Below, piece after piece: positions 46,636 through 54,096 of a DNA stretch of 54,096 bases. The number at the start of each line of letters is the position of its first letter. Within the stretch, counting starts at the first letter, position 1. The position numbers were made by a program, and so were the translations under genes. Source of the stretch: Parasitella parasitica (taxonomy: Eukaryota > Mucoromycota > Mucoromycetes > Mucorales > Mucoraceae); NCBI GenBank assembly GCA_025201805.1, contig MU619281.1:128500-182595 (forward strand), given 5' to 3'. Under the pieces are notes generated by a model. It was not told the DNA's origin, ran no database searches, and was given only the letters and a program-made list of their open reading frames with translations.

Positions 46636-47907
46636 ATGAATATAAATGGCATTGAATATGAAGATGATGACAGCCAACAAGCATACACAAGAGAATTTTG
46701 GATTGGAATCTGTGTATCAGTAGTTACCAATTTAGTTCAATCTTTTGCTATGGCCTTTCAAAGAAAATCGCATATATCAAATGATGCAGTTTTTCCAGTC
46801 GAAGCTCGGAAACATGCACTCAAGAGGCCAATGTGGGTGATTAGTTTTGCAACCTTCTTCACAGCCAATATCATTGGATCTATATTTTCCATTGGATATC
46901 TTCCTATCGTTATCTTGGCCCCAATTGGAGCCATGGGGCTCGTTTTTAATGCAATCGCTGCGAAAATCGTCTTGGGTGACCCATTTAAGAGAAATACAGT
47001 CATTGGCAAGTCATTGATTATACCGGATTTAGAGACGTAATACCAACCTGTTTATAAATAGGCACTTTGTTAATTGTAGTTGGTGCATTGCTCGTTGGTT
47101 TGTTTGGTGTTATTCCTGAACCAGACCATGATATCGATGACTTAATACGATTATACAAAAAGCCAGCTTTCATCGCCTATTTTAGCGTACTAGAATTTGT
47201 GATCATCACAGGTTTACTAACAACGCATTATTTTGAACGAATGTACCATTTAATGGAATCAGCTGCTATACCTCCTACCAACATGGGTAAATTTATCGGT
47301 AAATGGATAAGCATGGAAGACTTGAAAAAGTACTGTGGCATCAGTTATGGTGTCCTATCTGGCAATATCAGTAGTCAGAGCATCTTGTTCGCCAAGAGTG
47401 GATTGGAATTGGTAATTTTGTCCGTTGTATTTGATAAGAATCAGTTGCAGTATGCTCTTACATGGATATTGCTAGTTATGATGGTACTGACAGCCATATT
47501 ACAGGTATATCCGTACTCAAAAAAGATAATGAAACACACTCTTAGTAACACATGACATATTGTGCTTTTCGTAGTTGTATTACTTGAATAAGGGACTGCA
47601 GCTGTGTGACACTGTCATCATGATTCCTCTTTCGTCTTGCACCTTTAATGTATCCTGTCTTTTTAATGGACTGGTCTATTATGACCAATGGAATCGGATT
47701 GTCTGGTGGCATTTACTCCTCGTTATGTTTGGTGTAGTAGTTACTATTTGTGGTGTCTTGCTTATTTCTTGGAGAGCAACTGCTAAATTAGTCGAAGAAG
47801 AGATCTACATTGTTAACAATACTATGGAAGATTCAGATGATACTTTATCTGAGCACACAAGCTTGCTTGGTCCTAACATTAAGAAGCATGTTTCTTATAA
47901 TACTTAG
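46636..47907 (+). CDS. NIPA-type magnesium transporter (DUF803)
   Basis: Exons: 46636-47005, 47062-47504, 47575-47907; the joins give 381 residues. A membrane protein with about nine hydrophobic helices of the drug/metabolite-transporter-like fold. Landmarks: FWIGICVSVVTNLVQSFAMAFQRKSH, PMWVISFATFFTANI, SIGYLPIVILAPIGAMGLVFN, YGVLSGNISSQSILFAKSG, YYLNKGLQLCDTVIMIPLSS and a final VTICGVLLISW helix. NIPA proteins carry Mg2+ and related ions across plasma or endosomal membranes. The cytosolic tail is acidic with Ser/Thr (DSDDTLSEHTSLLG); its SLL is a possible dileucine-type sorting signal. The first intron appears to use a GC donor (GCAAGT at 47006), because no GT donor keeps the frame. Confidence 0.92.
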
Positions 47908-48690
47908 ATTGTGAATATTTTTTATTATTTTTACAGTTAGAACAATTTTTTTTTATAGCCCACCTTTGTATACTCTGCTCTAATTAATTGCTTATCATCA
48001 TCATTTTACTACTATCAACAATTTTTTTCTGTTCTTAATTTATTCATTAATACACCTTTCCAATATTCACATAAACAGTACAATTTCTTAAGCACATATA
48101 TAACATACAAGCATTACTTATTTATAGAACTGCATTACAAAAATTCATCCATGATAAGGCCCTTGCAAAAAAATTAGTAAAATTTGATGGAAGATGAAAG
48201 AAATTCAATGGGAATCGTCATATTGTGGTGCTTATATACCTTTCAAAAATGGTTGTTGAGGTTATTTTATGCTTAAAAGAAGCTGTTCGCCGTTTCTTAC
48301 TATCCAAATTCATGATAAAGCTAAACGTGCCTCAAGGATTAATTCGAAGTTCAAGTCCTTCTTAAAATTGGATTGAGTTAACTAAAATAGAGTGAGAATG
48401 AGCAAGAATCAGACTACATAAATAGGATCACGGAGCATTATAACAATCCTTTGAATGCAAACCAACAAACAATTGTCGTCCTACTATTCTCGTGATAACA
48501 CCAGCAAGATAAATTATATATCAGTTAAAAGATGATCTTCATTAATTCGACACATTAATTTGCTATTTATATCAGAGATCTCTGTTAAGTATTGGAAAAA
48601 ATAACTGAGATTAGCATGAATGTCTACATAATGAACGACAGACTGCTTGAATTATAAAATGTCTACATGCACCATTTAAATGGTAGATGC
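47908..48690. other. Intergenic
   Basis: 3' flank of the transporter gene and AT-rich spacer before the tRNA. No gene recognised. Confidence 0.5.
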
Positions 48691-48696
48691 AAAAAG

Positions 48697-48768
48697 TTCC
48701 CTGACGGGGAATTGAACCCCGGCCGCGTCGGTGAGAGCGACGAATCCTAGCCACTAGACCATCAAGGA
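48697..48768 (-). tRNA. tRNA-Glu (CTC anticodon)
   Basis: 72 bases on the minus strand, starting TCCTTGATGGTCTAGTGGCT and ending GTCAGGGAA. The 7-bp acceptor stem closes with G-U pairs, the D arm has GGTCTAGTGGCTAGGAT, the 5-bp anticodon stem CGTCG/CGACG is perfect with loop CTCTCAC (anticodon CTC), and the T arm GGGGTTCAATTCCCC pairs fully. No intron. A run of five T on the minus strand (48691-48695) follows directly and serves as the Pol III terminator. CCA is not encoded, as expected in a nucleus. Confidence 0.97.
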
Positions 48769-51700
48769 CGTCTTAAAATGTTACAGATGTAAATTTTTTT
48801 TGCTGCTAATTTACTATTATCACGTGATCAGAGTCTGAGCCAATGGAAGCTACGTTTCCTGAATCTGATGTTGAATGCTGGGAAGGTCTCACTTTAGATT
48901 ATATACGAACTTATGCTTCATATTCGAAATAAATCGAACTTTCTTACGTTTAAATTCTGTCGTATAAACTTACTTGTTATTCTATCGCCGAGATACCATA
49001 ACATCTTAGATATTCGACATAATATACAAGATGATATAAGAGACTTTGATTATTAGGATAATTTTAAAATATTATTTGTTGACTTATTTTATATTTCTAC
49101 TACTTGTAAACTAACTTTAGAAGTTGCCATGGTTTTGTATTCGTTCATCTTGCTTTCCAGGAATTGCTATAATCGATTATTTATATATGTATTTCTAAGC
49201 GTAACTCTTTGGCAGATTCATTTTTATAACTTATTTGACATAACACTAATTATTGTTCTGGGAGACAAATAACCCGCGAGGTGTGAATACCACATAATAT
49301 GCTTGCATTAACCAAAATAAGAGTAAAAAGTGTCTAAAAAAATTATACTCAGATGTGTACGGTAGTAGCATTTGTGAAGTTTGAAATCGACCTATTTCAT
49401 TTTACGTCTAAAAATTCTACAATTTCTAGAATTCATCTATTTATATAATCTTATGAACATCTTTAAGAGTATTCTATTACTTGACTTCTGCATTTCTTGG
49501 AGATTAAAGTCTTATTTTTCTCATTTGTCTAGATCAAACATTGGTAATTTTTGCCCATTCGTGTGATGAAGTACAATTATCTAGTAGTAAGGGTAAAATG
49601 ATGTACTATGTTAATGGACGGTTGGTGCATCTAATTGTTGACATTGCTTTCAGGATTATTACTTACTATATAATATATGTTGATAGCAATGCGGCGATGT
49701 TTATATGAACTATAAACTTATATGTAAACAACGATCGGTATTGACAGATAAGTTTTGCAGTGATAAGGATGATTTATAGATAATAGATTTGCTAGTACAT
49801 GAGAAATGTTTATTGTAATAAACTATAGTAGCTATTACAGATATTTTCACTAGCGTTCCAATATCTGGTAAAAGTTGAACCTATTTATAATAATTGGATG
49901 TTTCATGCGAAATCAGACATCATGTAATGTGAATCATTACAAATCGATTGCTATTTTGTAGCTCTATGTTTTTTCTTGCAACGATTATATCTTAAAGCTA
50001 TTTTTTCGCTTTGAAACTTATGAAAATAAATCAAGAAGCCTCTGCTAATAACATGTGAAGAATACTTTTTTCTTTACATTTTCATCTGAAGCTTGGTGGG
50101 TACTCACATATACTAGGAGAAAATCAAAATATAAACTAACATTATGTACGAACGTCATCATACACGACTGTAACCAAGATTTATATCCAGAGCATGCGGT
50201 GTAAATCCCTGATTTACCTACGCACATTGGCTTTAGCCCCTTGGTCTGGCTACAAGCTCTATGGCATGTTATTGATATGACAATAATATCATACATAATA
50301 TAGTCAAATGCCGCTCGTACTCCTATCAACTTGCTAAATAGTCTTGAGATATATAAACAGTCAAAAAGGTAACTAATTTAGCAATTAAGTCTTCATATAT
50401 GCGTCTCCCTGCGGAAATCAGGTAAACATCAGTTAGCCTTAATTACGTTGGTAGTATCAGAGAGGTATAAGACATGGTTTGGACTGTTCTTTATTCAAAG
50501 GTATAACCGATTATATATATATATTTTGTTCGAGACTTGGTGTTTTCTGTAACAAAATGGGCGAAGTATGTATCATCAGATAAAAATGATGACATGCATG
50601 TTTTGTTTTGGAAAAGTGATGATTTATCAGAAATAAATTTTTGTCAGTTAAAAAAAAAAAGTAAAATTAATCAAGTAGAGTATATTGTCAGCTAAAAAGG
50701 TCCATAGTTTATTCTAAATGTACTATATGGTAAGATAATGGGTAAATACGACAACATGCCATTATTGTGGATTCACACCAGATTCACGTTGATGCTTCAA
50801 TCTAATGTGGAACGGATTGACATTTGACCTCCGCGGTTTGAAAATGATACATCAGGCAGTGATGTCTTTAGCAGTAATTATGGACCACCATATCTTCTTT
50901 ATATCGTAGTAGCGAAGTGAAGATACAATAAATATATCACATCACATCATTAGAATAATAAGTATTGGCTAAAGAGATCGTCATCTTCAAGCATGGCGTG
51001 ATGATGAAATTGAACATCTGTGAGGCGTTACAGGCTTGCGATAATACTTGCTGAGCGCTACAAAGTGGTGCAGACCAGCTTGTTTCATTTAAAATTAGAT
51101 CTATAAATCTATAGAGAGCCTTGATATAAACTTAAATTCCTATGTCGAAATAGATGTTTTGTGTCCAACAATAGCTAACTTAATCAAAGAGCGGATATCA
51201 TTGAAATAGGTTCATGTAAGGGTAAAAAAGAGGAACTTTAAACGTAGTCATTACTTGCTGAAGGAGACAGTACATATACGAAGAATATACTTCACAGAGT
51301 TATAAGGATAATTGGTAAGTAACGCATGCTAATATGATATGATTTCTTAGTGCGAGGTGTAAAATGCAATGCGTGTAATGCATTATTTTTTTTTATGCAC
51401 TTGCGTTTTCAATGACCTTCTTTTCAATCTTTGCTTAAATATCAGTAAACCTTTTGTGCATAATAATAACAACATTTTACATGCTGTTATGTTAATATAT
51501 ATATATATATATATGTATTTTTGTAATTGATATGTATAATAAAAGGGAAAAGGGGCAATATTATTGAATAAAGATTGAGGAAATGAGGGATTAAAAAGTG
51601 TAAAAGATAAAAGGAGAGGGGTATCAAGTTGGTGCGTATATTTTTATCGCAACAACATAAAGTAAGCGATGGAAATGAGAAAAAACAAAAGTATGCACCC

Positions 51701-51797
51701 AAATGTGTTTACCGTATATAAAGAGGGTCTTTTTTTTTTTCAGGAGTTCATATACAGTACAGATCATATAAACATTGTGATCTGAGTGTATGGTGCT
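48769..51797. other. Long AT-rich intergenic region
   Basis: 3 kb with no recognisable gene on either strand. Open frames are short and low in complexity. It holds AT microsatellites (50513-50524 and 51496-51514) and several A/T runs. Nothing here looks like a transposon. Confidence 0.5.
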
Positions 51798-52493
51798 TTA
51801 AAGCCATGGTCTCCAACTTTTATACTTCTTTGGTTGTTTTTCTTGTTCGATATGTTGCTGCTTTCTTTTCCTTTGCAATTCGTTTTCGTCCCATTGCTGA
51901 ACATAGGCAGCGGCAGTTGCCAATATATCAATGGGAGTAACATCTGGATGAAAAATAAGCTCGTGTGGCAGTGAAGGCGAAGATGTCAATGAGGAAGAAG
52001 ATGAAGACGAGGAATTACTGACAAGGTTATTTGAAGACCAATAGTTGAATTTTACTTTCTTATTATTAGCACAGTCCATGATTTGTTCTTCTTGTTCTTG
52101 TAGGCGGATACGATTAACCTTAGCACGACGATTTTGAAACCATACCTGATTGTATTTAAGAGTTTATTTTTCGTTTGTTACACAATTCTTGTTTTTCAAA
52201 GTACCTGAACTTCACGATTCGTCATATTCAATTTTTTTGCCAGCATTTCTCGTGAGTCATGGCTAGGTGTGTCTGTTTGCTGGAAGAGTTCAGTTAATAA
52301 ACAAAACTGTTCTGGAGTGATCCTCTTTCTTTTTGGTTTATCAATGTCTAACAAAGAGAATAAGAACGGGATGCATTAGACACATACAAACAATAAAATT
52401 ACCTTCTTGGTTTGATTTCTTTTGGCGTTTCATTTTCTGTTGTAGCACTGATTCTTCGCCTATGGCATTATTTGATAACTTGAAGGTTGTCAT
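51798..52493 (-). CDS. Homeodomain transcription factor
   Basis: Minus-strand exons: 52493-52403, 52347-52205, 52145-51798; the joins give 193 residues. A basic N-terminal arm (KPKRKRITPEQ, about residues 33-43) begins a typical 60-residue homeodomain with helix 1 FCLLTELFQQ, helix 2 SREMLAKKLN and recognition helix 3 NREVQVWFQNRRAKVNR. An intron interrupts helix 3 just before the Val of VWFQNRR. Invariant Trp, Phe, Asn and Arg of helix 3 are all present. Position 50, the specificity residue, is the Gln after Phe. A linker rich in Ser (a run of nine) and a C-terminal helix with LATAAAYVQQWDENELQRKR follow. Probably a DNA-binding regulator of development; targets unknown. It lacks the three-residue insertion of TALE-class proteins. 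Confidence 0.95.
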
Positions 52494-53983
52494 GGTTTAT
52501 TTTTTTAGTTAGTGTTTAAGAATATGTAAAAGAAAAGGGCTAAATTTTTCTTTTTCTTTAAATTTATATGATAATTCAGGAGCTGTTTTTTAATATATCT
52601 AGGGATATAAAGAAATTATATGAAAATGAAGAAAGTAAAGAGAAAAAGAAGGGATACAAGTATATTATATTATTATTTATTTTATCGGGATATTTGCCGA
52701 GCCCATGAAATCAGGTCCTCTTCAGTTTTCATGAATTTTGTTTACTGTGATCTGTTGCTGTGTGTCACATCATTGTGTGAATTGTCCTCTTTCATCTTCT
52801 TTGACAAGCTTTGTCTTTTTGCTTTTATTTTTTTAACAGTTGATAGTGAGATATGCTATATTTGTAGCAAAAATATTGATTGTTTGAGAATAAATTTGAA
52901 GGAGAGCGTAAAAATAAGGATGTTCAAATGCATGGTTTTCTGCTATTTAGAATCAAAGATCTTGTGTGTATCAGGTAAAACAACATCTGTTTCTATCGGT
53001 GATTTAAACAAATTTGATGTAACAGCTAGCTTGTAATGGGTTTGGCAAGACACTAAGTTGGTTTTTATAAACGTTTTCTCATCAGGATAATTTAACAAAA
53101 GGAATGCAAGATTTTCAGCTAGAGACTGGTTAATATTATGGACTTATGCAAATGCATCGATTTTTCTTTTCTTATTTTTTTACATCAGGTTTTTTAGACT
53201 ACATTTATTATAAATATTGCGTATGTCCTTGTAGTTAAAAGAATGCAAACAAGATCAATTATTTGAATTTGAACTATAAAAGTTATTAGGTTATAGACAT
53301 GCCTATAATCCATCGAATGGGCATATAGTAATGTGAAGTTTATGTTCTAAATTAACTTTTTGATACTACATGATTAAGTTTACAAAAGACAGCATTTGAT
53401 ACTCTTAACAATTGACAAAAAAGAAGGGACACTAATTTAACTTCGAAAAAATTTAGCTACTGTCAGTCAAAAAAATCTATTTTGAATATTTATATCGTAA
53501 TGGTACAAGCAATTGTTGTTCGACTTGATCCTTGACCTAGAGTAAGAATCATTTGCAAGCTAGATAATTTAGTTTATTTGGTCTTCTTTAGAGAAAAAGT
53601 AACTCCTAGTGGCTACAGAAGATCGCTTCCTTCTGTCTTTGATTGCTGCTCCATATCGATTTTACCCGTCTCATTTATAAAGCCTATTAATTAACAAGTT
53701 GGGATTACCCCGATCGGCCCATTTGGGCCGACCCTTCCATAATAAATTCCTCCACAGAAATTGAAGATAACATGCTAAAAACTCTTTTCAATATTGAAAT
53801 GGGTGTTCTTGTCAGCGATCTAATTGATTTTGTTTGAAAAAAGTGAAAATTGAGCTATCAGGGATTGATTTTCCGGAGGCTGTTTTGCCCGATTTTAATC
53901 AGCCCAAATGGGCCGACTTTTCGATTATATATAATTTGTATAGTGTATAACAATTTATAAAAAAAAAATTTATAGAAATATAC
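52494..53983. other. Intergenic region
   Basis: Holds the homeobox gene promoter, an AT-rich 138-codon open frame (52620-53036) without recognisable features, and the palindrome pair at 53715-53917. Confidence 0.45.
53715..53917. repeat. Inverted GGCCCATTTGGGCC pair (possible MITE)
   Basis: CGGCCCATTTGGGCCG at 53715-53730 is almost a perfect palindrome. Its complement, CAGCCCAAATGGGCCGAC, recurs at 53900-53917. The two copies flank about 170 bases of AT-rich sequence. This could be the ends of a small inverted-repeat element, or two binding sites. Confidence 0.45.
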
Positions 53984-54096
53984 TTAAGCTAATGTAGAAT
54001 TATTCAAGAGCTGTTGGCGAGACCAAACTTCTTGTATATGTCTGTCATGACAAGGTTTGCACATGGGCACATCTGGGTTACAAGTGCAAGATTTCT
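53984..54096 (-). CDS. C-terminal end of an unknown Cys-containing protein (partial)
   Basis: The right edge of the window reads open on the minus strand to a TAA at 53984-53986. The last 36 residues include KSCTCNPDVPMCKPCHDRH, a CxCx6CxxC pattern that could bind zinc or form disulfides, and then a polar end (WSRQQLLNNSTLA). It is too short to name. The rest of the gene lies beyond the window. Coding is supported only by amino-acid composition and the Cys spacing. Confidence 0.45.
   Translation of the reverse strand, partial: KSCTCNPDVPMCKPCHDRHIQEVWSRQQLLNNSTLA

Noticed and set aside
52620..53036. 138-codon plus-strand open frame upstream of the homeobox gene
   Set aside because: AT-rich, dominated by Phe, Leu, Ile and Cys, no motif, overlaps the likely homeobox promoter. 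Looks like chance.
1..54096. CRISPR arrays, rRNA genes, bacterial operon signals
   Set aside because: None seen; spliced genes and a eukaryotic tRNA point to nuclear fungal DNA.

Overview
This is a gene-moderate, AT-rich piece of fungal nuclear DNA. Genes carry many short GT-AG introns (about 45-100 nt), have pyrimidine-rich leaders, and are separated by AT-rich spacers with long A/T runs. A fungal-type ADAM protease, a DUF2828/vWA protein, a TCF25/Rqc1 protein and the relic of a Tc1/mariner-type transposase fit an early-diverging fungus, most likely Mucoromycota (Mucorales). The lineage is an inference; I could not search databases.

Layout. 1-3450: spacer around a badly decayed GT4 glycosyltransferase pseudogene (minus strand). 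3451-6556: a nine-exon membrane ADAM metalloprotease. 7.4-26 kb: five tandem plus-strand paralogues of an unrecognised seven-transmembrane (7TM) protein family. Four are intact and one is a pseudogene. All share one seven-exon plan, with exon 1 of 133 nt in every copy. Each is preceded by a shared AACAATGAAATTxGA-like element (a weaker match at copies 1 and 2). Between copies 4 and 5 lie a mitochondrial Era-type GTPase, an SH3/EH-domain protein and phosphopantothenoylcysteine decarboxylase. 28.5-30.6 kb: a FYRN/FYRC nuclear protein. 32.7-33.8 kb: an unknown coiled-coil protein. About 35 kb: a mariner-type transposase relic. 35.8-44.9 kb: a compact housekeeping block with DUF2828/vWA, a CHY-RING E3 ligase (Pirh2/RCHY1 type), TCF25/Rqc1, an unknown single-span membrane protein and GRASP. 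46.6-47.9 kb: a NIPA-type magnesium transporter. 48.7 kb: tRNA-Glu(CTC). 51.8-52.5 kb: a homeodomain protein. The extreme right end holds the last codons of a Cys-containing minus-strand gene.

The most interesting item is the 7TM array. The proteins are receptor-sized (333-386 residues), with a short N-terminus bearing a conserved Gly-Cys motif, a basic loop between helices 5 and 6, and a variable Ser/Thr-rich tail that in three intact copies (and the pseudogene relic) carries a short Thr-Leu-[Leu/Ile]-[Ala/Thr]-Ser-like motif. This looks like a lineage-specific, still-duplicating family of candidate chemoreceptors. Exon joins quoted for the intact genes were worked out by hand and keep the reading frame throughout; receptor function is inference.
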